NCBI RefSeq assembly: GCF_036785885.1
Contig: NC_092317.1
Span: 4,094,501-4,158,500 of the forward strand
Source: Coffea arabica
Taxonomy: Eukaryota > Streptophyta > Magnoliopsida > Gentianales > Rubiaceae
Direction: 5' to 3'
Length of the DNA: 64,000 bases
The position numbers and the translations under genes are program-made. The stretch's first letter is position 1. Each line of letters starts with the position of its first letter. This document shows, piece after piece, positions 11,929-23,631 of the stretch. The notes beneath the pieces were generated by a model, which saw nothing but the letters and a program-made list of their open reading frames with translations, searched no databases and had not been told where the DNA came from.

Positions 11929-13286
11929 CAATGTTTTTAAACTCGGACCGGTCAGTGAACCGGAGAGGTGGCCGGTTCGCGGTTCGACCGGTCCGACCGG
12001 TCCAACCGGCCGGTTCAAAGGTTCACTGTTTTTTTTTTTTTTTTTAATTTTTAGTGTTAAGTACTAAGCAGGTTTCATTCTACACTTGAACTTTACCAAC
12101 ATAACTTAATTTAAGTTATGATAATAATAAATTTTCTAAAAGTTATACACAAAACATGGAATGATAAATATAATTAAAATATCATAATTCACTACAAGTT
12201 TTCATAAATTCATTATAAACATAAATAGATACAATCCAAATGTGCACCAATTATCACAAATAAAAACACAAAAAATAAATAAATTAAATATTGAAATTCT
12301 TTTACAACCCTTAAAAAAATCCATAAAAGAGTTCAAGTTAAGATAAACTATTTGAATAGCAAACTTTTATCAGTGGCATGATAAGCAACCACACCACCTT
12401 CACAATTTCATCAACTTAAGCTGAAAAAGTTAAAATTTATTATAAAAATATAAATCTAATTGCTCAAACTAAAAAAAACTAAAAATTTTTGAAAAACAAA
12501 TATACAGTTAAACACATAAAAAATTAATTGCTACTAAACATTACTAATTAACATGTTATATTAAATTCAATGATCCTATACCATTAATTATTTTAAATTC
12601 AATTATCAATAGCTTCGATTATGTGCCAACTACCATATTTTTTACCAACCCAATGTTATTATTTGTAATTCCTACCCAATTCCTACACGGATGTGCACTA
12701 CTTTTGCAAAAATTTCATCATTAATTAATCGAATAAAAATAAAACAAAAATGAGGGAAACATATGAAAATTGAGGGGAAAATGCAAAAAACCAACTAAAG
12801 ATAATAATATAGAAAAAAACCTTGAAAAGAAAAAAATTAAACTTACTAAAATGTTGGAAAACAATAAAAGTTGAAATTTTCAACTTGTTTACAATCTGCT
12901 AAAGATAATAACTTGATAATAATGGTGAAGACTTGAGAAAATCTTGTTGTGGATATTTGGGTTAAAAATGGTTAAGAAGAAAAAATTGAAAAAAAAAATA
13001 AGAGAAGAACTTGATTTTTTAATATATTTTTTAGTCAAGTAGAATTCTCAACAAACTTAAGTACAGTCTAGCGGTAAGATTGTCATATTTAAACTTGGAG
13101 ACCCAGGTTCGAATCTTAGCTACACCATTCTTGATATTTTGTTGAAGAATCTAAAAAACCGCCGGTTCACGGTTCTTAACGGTTCGCACGGTTCGTCCGG
13201 GTTTCAACGGTTCTCCATGAACTTCCGGCTTTAGCATTAGACCGGATCGGCCGGTTCGACCGGTTGGACCGGTTCTGAAAACATTG
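11929..13286. mobile_element. Non-autonomous hAT-like DNA transposon nested in the Copia element
   Basis: A 1,358-bp insertion with imperfect terminal inverted repeats starting CAATGTTTT (left CAATGTTTTTAAACTCGG, right end read inward CAATGTTTTCAGAACCGG). It is flanked by the 8-bp direct repeat AGGAAAAC (11921-11928 and 13287-13294). An 8-bp duplication is the hAT signature. Both subterminal regions are packed with ACCGG/CCGGTTCG repeats in both orientations, typical of hAT transposase-binding sites. The core is very AT-rich and encodes no transposase. It interrupts the integrase region of the host Copia element, so it is younger than that insertion. Confidence 0.85.
13060..13132 (+). repeat. 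tRNA-like segment inside the hAT-like element
   Basis: AGTCTAGCGGTAAGATTG resembles a pol III A box and GGTTCGAATCTTAGC is a near-consensus B box about 40 bases later. This could be a SINE head or a captured tRNA fragment. The arms do not fold into a full cloverleaf by eye. Confidence 0.4.
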
Positions 13287-15447
13287 AGGAAAACACATTT
13301 GATAGTACGAGGATCAAGTTTATCTCTATGATGAGAATGAACATGAACATAACATACACAATCAAAAACCTCAGCCCAAAAATGTTTTGGAACATGCATA
13401 GTAAAACATAAGGCTCGTGCTACTTCAAGAAAGTGACGATTTTTCCGTTCTGCTGTGCCATTCTGCTGGGGTGTGTAAATACAAGTGATTTGATGAAGAA
13501 TGCCATGTTGTATCATAAAATCAGCAAGAGATCGATTCACAAATTCACGACCATTATCGAAATGAAAAACCTTAATTCTAGTGTTGAATTGAGTAAGAAT
13601 CATGTTATAAAACTAAGGAATAATATGACAAACATCACTCTTAGATTTCATCAAATATACCCAACTGACTCTAGTACAGTCATCAATAAAAGATACAAAA
13701 TATTTATGTCCTGAAGTAGAAGTAGTTGAGAAAGGACCCCACACATCAGTATAAACACATGAAAAAGGAGTGACACTTTTATTAAAACTAACTTTGAAAG
13801 GAACACGATGGTTTTTTGCATAAACACATTGTTCACATCTTAAGCTAGAAGTTGAAATATTGAAAAATAACTTAGGAAACATATGCTCTAAATAAGAAAA
13901 AGATGGATGTCCTAGTCGACGATGCCAAAGGATTATTCTTTCTATGTCTGATGTCCCACTTTTTGTTTGAAAACCTCGAGTAGATATTGTTATGCTTCGA
14001 TTGTCTTCCCAGTAATATAAACCATCCCTCTCCTTACCAATGCCAATCGTCATCTTCGTAAGATTGTCCTGAAAAACACAATGAGTAGAGTGAAAAATGA
14101 CAGAACAGTTAAGATGCTTTGTTATTTTACTAATGGATAGGAGATTATTTGAGAGTTTATGTGCAAGTAAAACAGAGGACATAGAAAACTTTGGTGAAAG
14201 AGACACATTTCCAGCGCCTATGATTGGCGTAAAATTTCCATTAGCAACCTGTACAGACTTCACAGGTGAAGATGTAAGAGAGTCAATGATAGAAGAGTTA
14301 CTAGTCATGTGATCAGTAGCCCCTGAATCAATAATCCAAGTGCTAGGATGAGCAGAAATATCGGACAAACCAAAAATACCTTCTTGAGAAGATGCTCGAG
14401 AGACATGAGACACAGAAGATGGAGTAGTGTCTATGGCAGCAACATTTTGAGCAACAGTATTATGAACCAATTTTTTATTTTTTCTCTCAGCTTGCTTAAG
14501 TTTATACCATTCTGGATAGCCATGCTTTTTCCAACAAACATCAATTGTATGTGTATTCTTATTGCAGTAGGTGCAAAATCGAGACTGAGAGGCTGTAGAA
14601 TTTCCATTAATGACAATAGGAGTGCTCTTTTGAACAGTTAGAGCTGAAGCCTCAAAGTGTGATTCTGCTCCCATGGCAACTTGTCTTTGTAGTTCTCTAC
14701 GAACCATGGAGTAGACTTCTTCTAACCTTGGTAAAGGAGAAGTACCTAGAACACGGCTGCGAACTTGATCTAACTTATTATCAAGCCCAGCAAGAAAAAT
14801 ATAAACTCGATCTTCAGCAATACGATTTCTATATTTTTCTTTATCAGCAGCACATGTCATGTCATTGGGCCGTCGATAATCGAGCTCCATAAATGTTGAG
14901 TTTAATTCGTTGTAGTATTCTGCTAGAGGCCGACCATCTTGTTGTAAATGAAAAGTCTTCTTCATTAGTTCATAAACTTCAGAGGAATCTGATACATCAA
15001 GGTAACTTCTTTTTACAGCATCCCAAACTTCCTTTGTTGTGCCGCATTGTACAAAGTGAGATATCATATTATCACTCATTGAATTAATAAGCCAAGATTT
15101 GACGAGAGAATCTTCAGCTTCCCATTCATCATAACTTGAATCATCTACTGCTGGTGCAGCCTTTTTTCCATTAATATAGCCCTTTTTTTTTCTTCCAGCA
15201 ATATGCATCTGCAAAATTTTGGACCAAACTCGATAATTAATGCCATCCAATTTAATGTGGATGGAAGAAGAAGCATCTTGTATGGTTAGAGTGGAGAGAT
15301 TCTTGCTGTTAGGAGATTCAACATCAGGTTTGGTTGACATATTGTGATGTGATTAGTGTTTTAGAGAAGAAATTTCAGTACTGTGGGCTATTGAAAGAAT
15401 GGCTGGAATTTTCAGAGAAGAGGAGAGCAAGGAAAAAAACCCCAATG

Positions 15448-15459
15448 CTCTGATACCAA
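15448..15459 (-). other. Primer-binding site of the Copia element (initiator tRNA-Met)
   Basis: On the minus strand this reads TGGTATCAGAGC, the standard plant PBS complementary to the 3' end of initiator tRNA-Met. It abuts the 5' LTR without a spacer, which supports the LTR border at 15460. Confidence 0.92.
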
Positions 15460-15715
15460 GTTATTAATTATGCTGAAAAGTATGTTTTTCATATTTCATT
15501 GATCTATTTATACAAGTAACTAGGTTAAATGGTCAGCCATGTACAGCTGTATATAGTCTGTAATTACAGACTATATACAGCTGTGTTCTTAGACTAATTA
15601 CAACAGCTATCTTAGACTAATTATATAACTGTATTCTTAGACTAATTACAGCAGCTATCTTAGACTAATTATATAGCTGTATTCTTAGACTAATTACAGC
15701 TAATTCCTACCAACT
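15460..15715 (-). repeat. 5' LTR of the Copia element
   Basis: 256-bp partner of the 9087-9338 repeat, with the same AGTT...AACT ends and the same internal TTAGACTAATTACAGC units. It is followed on the outside by the CTTTA target duplication. Confidence 0.92.
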
Positions 15716-15720
15716 CTTTA

Positions 15721-16012
15721 CCTGATTTGAAACTTTGATTTTGAATTTCCTTTTAAATATTCTCGATCGATTTTGCATCTAAATTTTGATTTTTGGATAG
15801 AATAAGAAGCTAAAATATAAAATCTACCCAATAGTTGCTAATTGCTTGGTGAAAGGCGCCTTGGTCGCCAATACAGTACTAATCAAAAATGACAAACACT
15901 ACTGAAACTTCATTGCTTTGGAATACAGTTATCAAGAGATAGATACAATGGATTCTATCCAAATTAGTTGGAGCTGAACCAGTCTTACTAACTATGAGTA
16001 TGATCCTATCGT
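15721..16012. other. Short 3' flank of the frame-broken RBR copy
   Basis: AT-rich sequence between the Copia target duplication and the RBR stop codon. It probably contains the 3' UTR. No other feature is seen. Confidence 0.45.
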
Positions 16013-17108
16013 TCATGCCTGGCAACGCCAGTGTCTTGCACTCCACTTTGATCCACATTTGTAGCAGAATTCAAACTTGCACCTGCATGCAACAGCACGC
16101 CAAACCAAACAAAAAAAAAAAGGGAGAGAGCGTGAATGATTATTAAAGAAGGGTCTTGAAATGAAGCATCGAGATCAGCATATGAGATGTCACAAATTCT
16201 AGTCTAACAAGCATTCGTCAGTTGGGGACACTGAGTATGGACTGGAATTCTACAATATTAGTTATTTTTGGATCTTTCAGATCATCAGATCAAGAAAGAA
16301 GGGAAGAAAAATATCACATTATAGACATATTGCACTATAGTAGCAAAAGAATCAGCTGACCTGCAAGTCATATGAATACATCCTGCAACCTTGTCAACAA
16401 CATAATTGCAGTTGGGACATTTGGTCCATTTCTTCTCCTTAGTAAGGACGTGCACCTTCAGATCATCGCTGCCTCTTTCATTCACTTTCAGCTTCTGGAA
16501 TTGTTTACAGTTGAAACCACCATGCCAGGGGACATAACATCGTGCACAGAACAATCGACGGCATACTGGGCATTCGGACTGTCTGATCATCTTTCCCTTC
16601 TTATCGTCATTCAGCAACATGGCTGAGCAATCCTTGAACGGACAATAGAATTTCTGTGAATCGGGGATTGTTGCCTCATTCCAGGCCTTTTCCCATCGAG
16701 CAAAAACAATTTCAGGGATTATACCCCTGAGAGAAAAAGGTTGAATGATGTGGTCACAAGTTAAAGTCGGGCAAGTTATCATATGAATGTTTTCTTGGAT
16801 CTTTGCCTCGACGTGTGTCTGGATACGCAATCACAACAGAAACTGTGAGAACAGGTCTCAAATTTGAACATTTCGTGCCTTTCTTTTCGTTCCATACAAA
16901 TCTCGCAGTATACTGTTTGTGATTCACCTGCAGCCTGTTTGGCTTTAAATGATGGACTTTTGTGGTGGGATATCTGAAGATTGGCCAGAGAAGCCTGCAG
17001 GGCCTCTTCGACCTGTAATTTTTCTGCATATTCAGCATCTGATACCTCTAACCTACTCTCCCCACTTCCTCCAACGATTTCACGCAGATATTTTAGTACG
17101 CGTTCCAT
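16013..17108 (-). pseudogene. RING-between-RING E3 ligase, frame-broken copy
   Basis: An RBR (RING1-IBR-RING2) ubiquitin ligase gene with the same two-exon plan as the intact copies. Exon 1 is 16361-17108 (ATG at 17108, MERVLKYLREIVGG) and exon 2 is 16013-16082 (CKFEFCYKCGSKW... to TGA). RING1 begins VYCEICMERKERHEMF, the IBR holds YCPFKDCSAML and CPVCRRLFCARC, and RING2 holds CPNCNYVVDKVAGCIHMTC with the catalytic Cys in GCIHM. The frame changes near 16818-16830, inside RING1 right after FCCDCV: upstream and downstream parts are each well conserved but in different frames. No intron exists there in the paralogues. Either this is a recent pseudogene or there is a base-calling error. The rest shows no decay, so loss would be recent. 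Confidence 0.8.
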
Positions 17109-19200
17109 CAAAGTTGACTACATGTTCATCAAGAAAAAATAAATCTTAAGTACGTTGATTCGGTCTAAGTCTTAAACTTTAAGTAGAAGTTAACTACAAT
17201 AGGATATATTGTTTGATCGACAAGTAATTGCTCATCTTCTGCTTCCTATTGGTAAACTTCATTGAATTTTAGAGATGAATCTTTTAAAAGCAGGTACATA
17301 GAATTGGTTGAACACTGCTGAAATCCACACTTTAACATGAACACCAGACCAGACTTCTTAATCATGGACGTAATATTGCAATGGTAGTGGGGCCAATGCT
17401 TCGTTTTTCTATTTATTCATTTTATATAAATTGGGTTGGGTTGATTCTATTGAATTTAATCGAGTTGTTTAGGACTTATTACTCTTGACAAAGTCCTAGC
17501 CATCTTAAAAAGATGCTTTTATATTTGTAAAGAAAGGAAACAGCACTCTTTAACCGTTAATTATTTGTTCAATGCGACTAAGGGAACCATTTAAAAGCCT
17601 CCTGTTTGTTTGGAGTTGCAGTAGCTTTATCTAAAAGCACTTCAATGAACAGAACTTTCACCAGTAAAAGTACTTACTAAATGCTTGATAAATCCTTATT
17701 CAAGTATACGCCCCAAACAATTATTAAAATGTTTAGGACATATATTTGATTAAGTACATTTTCTATTTTCTATTTGTAATTTTAAATGTCTAAAAAATAT
17801 TTATTTCTTCATCTAGTTAAACAAATTATAATAAAATTGTTAAAGTTAATTTTATTTTTTTTTTCAAAACACAAAAATTATTCTAAAAGCACCGATTTTG
17901 AATTTTGTGCTAGAATTGCTTTAAATGTCCAAAACCTCTGCTCCTAATTTTATTTTATTTTTTTTTTGTAATTTCAAACGGCCCCTAAGTTAGTCTAAAA
18001 TCTACCTAGGTATGAGAAGAACCACTTCAATTTATGTGGTATTTGAAACCGGCAAAATCATAGAGTTTCAGATCACAATGCATATAAAGCTAACAAAATT
18101 CTTGGTGAAATGTATGAAAAAAAATAACACGGAAAGTCTATCTTGGAAGTTGAAGTTTCAAGATCACAATGCATATAACGCCAACAAAAATTCTTGGTGA
18201 ATTACATGGAGAGTCTATCTTGGAAGTTAGAAGTGTTAAAAGACATAAGAGCAAGGTTGTTAGCTAGTGTAGACTTATAAATACCTTATATGACCAACGT
18301 ATTACATCCTTCCCTGATATGCTGACATTAAGCGCCCCAAACCCTAAATGTAGCATCTATCCTGGTTCCAAAGTTTCCAGCTCCAAGGCCCCCACAAGTC
18401 TGTATCGACAACTCCGCTTCCATAGCTTGGAGCCCATCTTCCCAACTTTCTTAACTCTATTGTATGTCTTTCCTCACTTTTTAAACTTTTTTTTTTATGG
18501 GTGTAAGTGAGAGGTTTTGAAACTCCTCCCTCTCTCGATGCCGTTCAATCCATTCCTCCCCTCCAAAACGTTATCCCTAATTTTATTTTATATTATGTTG
18601 TTTTAATCAATATACGTGAAAAACACATATCCATCATTCAGAGTGGTGATAAAGATTAGGAGCTATGGTGTTTATAGAGTTTAGATTCCTTCACATCATG
18701 AGTCTCAAATTAAAAACAAATTCAATCTATTTAAGTCTAATCTAGTGATAAAATAAACCCGAGTAACTATTATACAATGAAAAATTATCATGCGACGAAT
18801 CTATTTCTTTGAGATTTCGTAACTATTAATACATATAATCTACTTACGTGATTATTTGTGCCTTTAACTTAGTGATAAAATATACATCAATTAATATATT
18901 AGAGCACTATATGTGGTCATCAGGTCACACAAACTTCAACTCACTGACTTGGAACACTAAATGAACATAGAAGCGGGACAGTAATTTAACAACCGACTTC
19001 CTGTCAAAAAGAAAAAACAGGAAAAAAAGAACTTAAAAACAACTATTGCTGGTCTAAATGTCAAATGAATCCGGTTCAATCTTCAAATTAAGCTCCTTAG
19101 ACCCATTTAAAAGCATAAAAAAGAGTTTGGTCATTAGCGTTTGATAAATGATAGATACTCCAAACAAAACTGAATGCTGTAATTGATACTCCAAGTCTTG

Positions 19201-19372
19201 GGTGTTTGGATTGAGAAGATTTGAAACAAAATAATGTGTTTCACAAATTCCAATCACCTTTTTATCTTCCTAATCACCTTTTTATCTCACATACATCACA
19301 TCACAAAAATTGCTACAGTAATTATCTCAAATAAATCATCCAAATAAACTCCTATCCAAATAAGAATGTGTT
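19201..19372. repeat. Short MITE, TTTGGAT-ended family
   Basis: GTGTTTGGATTGAG at the left is mirrored by CTCCTATCCAAATA at the right, with the internal core CACATACATCACATCACAAAAATTGCTACAGTAATTAT shared (in either orientation) by the copies near 28226, 34358, 37221 and 55921. It is a non-autonomous inverted-repeat element. The superfamily is not resolved. Confidence 0.55.
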
Positions 19373-19630
19373 TGGATAACCAAATTTTTTTAAATAATAT
19401 TTCGCTTACATCATAAACATGTTTCTCAACCCATTTTTTTATATTCGCAACCGTTTTTTCAGGCAGCGTACATTCTTTACTTGCGCACTTCTACTATAGT
19501 TGTCCATTCGCTAGAGTCTCAAATTTTGAGTTGATAGTACGATAGATGCTTCCCCATAATCAATGGTCTTCAGACAAACTAAATTGAAACTTTACATATG
19601 ATTTGTGCTGAGGTGCAGAAATTATATTTG

Positions 19631-21387
19631 CTAACAACCACCGTGAGCTGAACTCCAAGGTTCTCCGCAAGTATAGCAGAATTGAAATCCACACCTGCAT
19701 CACCACTCATAAAGAAGACATTTTTCAACTTCCCATCTGTTTCTGTTCAGGTAATTGAATGTAGGATTTGTTTGAATCATCCAGGATCCTCGAATGCATA
19801 GACAGATAAAGATAAAGAAATGGATAATCTTGATTCAGGGTACCATGTTTGTTTGGACTGAAAATCTTTTCCAGAAAATATTTTCTTCAATTTCTGGTGG
19901 TTAGCTGCAAAGAGGTCAGGAAAATTTTTTTCCGGTAGAAAATCTTTTACATAACTTGGTGTAAAATGACTTCCGGAATTAAGATACGGAAGTTAGTTTC
20001 TCCCGACAACTATCTATCGCAACTATCTATTGTACAAAACCATCAAGTAATATACCACAGAGATCAAATCAAGAGCAACGTCCCTGCACTTGCTTCTGCA
20101 AATCCCACAACTTTCCACCTCTTCGAGCTCTCCTCTTTCCTATGTTCTTCCCTACCATCCCTTTACTCTTGCGCCACACAAACACATTTATGGATTATAC
20201 AATTCCAGATCTAGATTGGGCTTTGCATTGAGAAGTTTTGGAGAAGAAAAAAATTTCTGGTTTTAGTTTTCTAAAAATTCCCGAGGCCTTCAATGGCCCA
20301 TTATTACTCTCTATTGCTCCTCTTTCCTGTGCCTACAACATATACGTTTTCCTGGATTGTCGTGTTGAACAATGCTCTGTGATTAGGCTAGGCTGTGATA
20401 ATCAAGGGATCACCCATTCTAGTCATAGAAGGAGGAAACCACAACAAGATTCTAGAAACAAAAAAAGAAGGAACAAAAAAGTAATGGTACAATCACCATT
20501 CACAAAAACAGGAGTGACGAGCACTAGAAAGTAGAAACTGACCTGCAAGTCATGTGTATGCAGCCCTGATTTCTTTCGACGTAGTATTTGCATCTAGGAC
20601 ATCTGTTCCAACTTTTCGCCTTGGCAAGCTCCCTCAGCATAAGATCTTCCCTCCCTCTTTCATCCTCATTCATCCTGTGGAACTCTTCACAATCAACCCC
20701 AGGATGCCACGGCACATAACATTGAGCACAAAACAATCTCCGACAAATAGGACACTCGGATTCCCTAATAACTTCATCGCTATCTCTCACCAACATCGCT
20801 GAACAATCCTTAAAAGGACAATAAAACTTCTGAGATGCATCAACCAATGCATCACAAAGCATCTCATCCCACTTTTCCAATACATCTTTAGGCATAAAAG
20901 ACCTACAAGAATCAAACTCAATCGCACTTCCACAATTCACAGCAGGGCACCTGATACCGTGTACATTGTACTCAAGTCTGGCTGCAACATGTTTGCTAAT
21001 GCATTCGTTACAGAACACGTGGCCGCAACTTTGAATCGTGAACATCTGATCTCTTTCTTTTCTATCCACACAAATTTCACAAAAAATCAGTGAAGATTCG
21101 CCCGATTCTGCTGTCATCGCTTCCTCTGCCTGTTCTACTTTAAAACTGAATGATGATGATGATGTAGCAACATTAGCAGCAATATTAAGTGTAGAATAAC
21201 CCTGAGACGGTTCTGGGAGCATCGAAGCCACTAGAGCTTCTTGCAACTGCAATCCTTGAGCACACCTCACATCTGATACGGGAAAAATCTGATCACCTTC
21301 CGCATCTAATTCATCCGCCTCACAGAAAAGTGGAGACAAGTGAAAATCATTACAGGAGAGATCCAATAATGCTGGTTCTTGAGCCAT
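19631..21387 (-). CDS. RING-between-RING E3 ubiquitin ligase (RBR copy A)
   Basis: An intact RBR-type ubiquitin ligase of 302 residues, of the short plant type related to RNF217/ARI-like proteins. RBR enzymes take ubiquitin from E2 onto a RING2 cysteine and then to substrate. Exon 1 is 20543-21387 and exon 2 is 19631-19694 (845 + 64 nt, in frame to TAG). RING1 spans about residues 103-152 (CEICVDRKERDQMF ... CGHVFCNEC ... CPAVNC). The IBR spans about 190-233 (YCPFKDCSAMLV, CPICRRLFCAQC, PWHPGVDC). RING2 spans about 263-302 ([26 protein letters not shown]), with the likely catalytic Cys276 in GCIHM. The N-terminal 100 residues are acidic and Ser-rich with no known domain. The intron is 848 bp. 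Start chosen at MAQEPALLD, shared with copy B. The substrate is unknown. Confidence 0.9.
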
Positions 21388-21489
21388 AAGGCATAAGAAA
21401 CAAGGGAATTTTTGTCTATGAAGGAAGTAGGATGAAGTAGACTACTAGAAAATGTGGGTGTTGCATAGGAAATGAGTAATATGTAGATT

Positions 21490-21690
21490 CTTCAGATGGC
21501 TTAACTTGGAATGACTCCTTCTAGCAAATTAACAGATTCTTTAGATGGCTTAACCTGGAATAACTTGGGATAACTTGGAAGGAGCCTAGCAAATTAACAG
21601 ATTCTTTAGATGGCTTAACTTGGAATAACTTGGAAGGAGCCTAGCAAATTATTTCAGATGGCTTACCTTGGAAGGAGCCTTCTCTTATTG
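21490..21690. repeat. Minisatellite in the promoter of RBR copy A
   Basis: About three imperfect units of roughly 60 bp, each containing AGATTCTTTAGATGGCTTAA, GGAATAACTTGG and AAGGAGCCTAGCAAATTA, lie 100-300 bp upstream of the start codon. The sister copy B has a single unit at the matching place (near 30060-30105), so the expansion is specific to copy A. Confidence 0.75.
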
Positions 21691-21874
21691 GAATTCCTGG
21701 AGTTTGTTTGTGCCTCTTGTCTTTTCGGTGTCTCTGTCTTCAACGTTTTGACTTCAAGTCAAGCCAATTTAAAAAAGACGTTCCGTACAATTACAATTGG
21801 ATTATTTCCTGCAATTTGTTATCAAATCGAGCGTATAAGTTCAAGTAACCGCAATACTTTCGGCTTTATCAAAA

Positions 21875-23258
21875 GGGATAATTTCAGAAACCGTATAAGG
21901 GAGGTTTCTGATAATTGCAGAGATCTCCACTCAAGTTTATTAAATTACACCTACCTCCCTTGCTTTTACTATATATATAATAATATAGACCGAGAAGGCT
22001 ATATTTTTTCTTAAAAATCCTAAACTACCCTTTTTTGTACAAAAATAAAACAAAAATTATTTTGCCAATTGTTTTTTTTCATATTTCAACTAAAACCACT
22101 ATACTAACAAAATAGTCTAACAAATAGTGTAATTTCAAATTCTAAACCCAAACAATTCCATCATCATATTCATAAAATTGTTTCTCCCAAAACATGCATT
22201 CAATTCTGAAGATTTGTTCCATTTTTCAAAAATATTCTCACCATATGGTTCCATGTGGTCAAACTGCAAATCAATTGTTATTGTGTTTGCATAATCTTCA
22301 ACATAGGATACCATGGTTTGGTTCCATATAAGTGGTTTAACTCCAACTACATGAACCACGTAATGGCCTTGGAAACAATCCTTATGGGAGATTTAGGCAT
22401 GGATGGGATTAATCAAATTTTTTTTAAAAAAATGCATCATTATGACTATAGAGATCTCCAAGAAATTCATTTTGCCAAAAATCAAAATTTATTTATAACT
22501 AATCACACCCCAAACTTCAAACCCAATGCCTACATCTACTTAAAACAAAATAATCTAACCTACCATTAAATCTCCAAACATGCTAACGGCTTAAATACAG
22601 AGATGAAGCTCTATCTCCATAGTGAAACCACAACCAACAATTGTCAAGTATAAAAAGAAATAGAAATGTACTTATTAACATCTTAAAAAGTTTTTTAGAT
22701 GGATGATAGACAAATTAGCAAATTTACCTATTTCAATCCCTCTTCTCTTTTGACCAATGATTGCATTATTTGTTTCATTATTATTGTGTGGCTTTTCATC
22801 TCCTTTTAATTTGATCATGAAATAGGATTTTACTTCAATCATCAAATCCAATCCCTCAACTAAACATATGATTTGGCAATTTCAAAGAGAAAAAAGGAAA
22901 AATAGGAATATATAGTAGAGTTTAAGGGATCACTTGTGATGTGATTGGCTGCAATTATAGACAATAATTAGTGGTAATTTGAGATCGAATTATAGGAGAA
23001 AGGGGTTAACGGATGAGAATAAAGTGATAATAAGTGGGAGAGAATCGTTGTTGGTTGTAACTTGTTAATAGAATCGCTGAAAAGGTCAGGTTTCTCTTTG
23101 TTTTTTTAAAATCTCATTTCATTATACTATGAATTATTTATTAAGTGAAGGTCATTATAGTCATTTTATTGTGACAAGGGAGATTGGTGTAATTTGTAAT
23201 ACTTGAGGGGAGTTGAGTGCAATTGTTATAAATCTCAGGAAGGTTTGTGAATTATCCC
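21875..23258. mobile_element. MULE-type non-autonomous element
   Basis: A 1,384-bp insertion beginning GGGATAATTTCAGAAACC and ending GTGAATTATCCC, with the same ends as the element at 41382-42148. It is flanked by a 9-bp near-repeat (TTATCAAAA at 21866-21874 and TTTTCAAAA at 23259-23267). The sister duplication holds the uninterrupted site CTTTATCAAAATTTCCGAC near 30270-30290. A 9-bp duplication points to Mutator-like elements. No transposase is encoded. Confidence 0.82.
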
Positions 23259-23410
23259 TTTTCAAAATTTCGAACAAGCCCTTTTTTATCGTGTTTGCGT
23301 TCAAACTTTCCATGGCATTAAATTATGGTAGGAATTTGTGATTTGCATTTCTCCAAAAACCTTTTTTTTTTTTTGTAATACAATACAAAAACTCATAAGT
23401 TGTAAACTTA

Positions 23411-23631
23411 GGCCCGTTTAGTAAGTGAATTTTTTGGGTGTTTGTTTAAAATTTTACTGTAACTTATTGTAGAAATTGTAGAAAAAAAATTTGAAGTGTG
23501 TAAATTTTTGGATATTTTGAAGTGTATAGTTTAAAATTTTTGAGAAGTTTTTTGAAATTAATATAACTAAAGTTGTTAAAAAACTTGTAGCAGACAAATT
23601 TAGTCAAAAAACTTGCCTGCCAAACAAGGCC
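23411..23631. mobile_element. Tourist/Harbinger-like MITE
   Basis: A 221-bp element with terminal inverted repeats GGCCCGTTTAG / GGCCTTGTTTGG, flanked by 3-bp TTA / TTG. It is shared with the sister duplication (30428-30638, where both flanks are TTA), so it was present before the duplication. TTA targets and GGCC...TGTTTGG ends fit PIF/Harbinger-derived Tourist elements. Confidence 0.7.

Larger units (their letters stand above)
9087..15715 (-). mobile_element. Ty1/copia LTR retrotransposon, fossil with several breaks
   Basis: This is an element of about 6.6 kb, oriented on the minus strand and flanked by CTTTA target-site duplications (9082-9086 and 15716-15720). Parts in order of transcription: 5' LTR 15460-15715; primer-binding site next to it; gag from 15340, with a CX2C-type zinc knuckle; aspartic protease (WIIDSGATDHMT) near 14330; pre-integrase LWHRRLGHPS near 13930; integrase; reverse transcriptase with the YVDDM box; RNase H (YTDSDFAG ... 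SSAEAEYRAM); polypurine tract; 3' LTR 9087-9338. The order integrase before reverse transcriptase defines copia. The lineage is possibly Ale/Retrofit, but this is unsure. It is broken in several places, has a rearranged middle and carries a nested hAT-like element. The LTRs differ by only about three substitutions and one short gap, suggesting insertion within roughly the last million years. Confidence 0.93.

Noticed and set aside
11755-12018. Open frame with Gly/Pro-Val repeats
   Set aside because: It crosses the border between the Copia integrase region and the CCGGTT repeats of the nested hAT-like element. It is a junction artefact.
13060-13132. Functional tRNA gene
   Set aside because: A- and B-box-like motifs are present, but acceptor and anticodon stems do not pair and there is no CCA-compatible end or terminator pattern.
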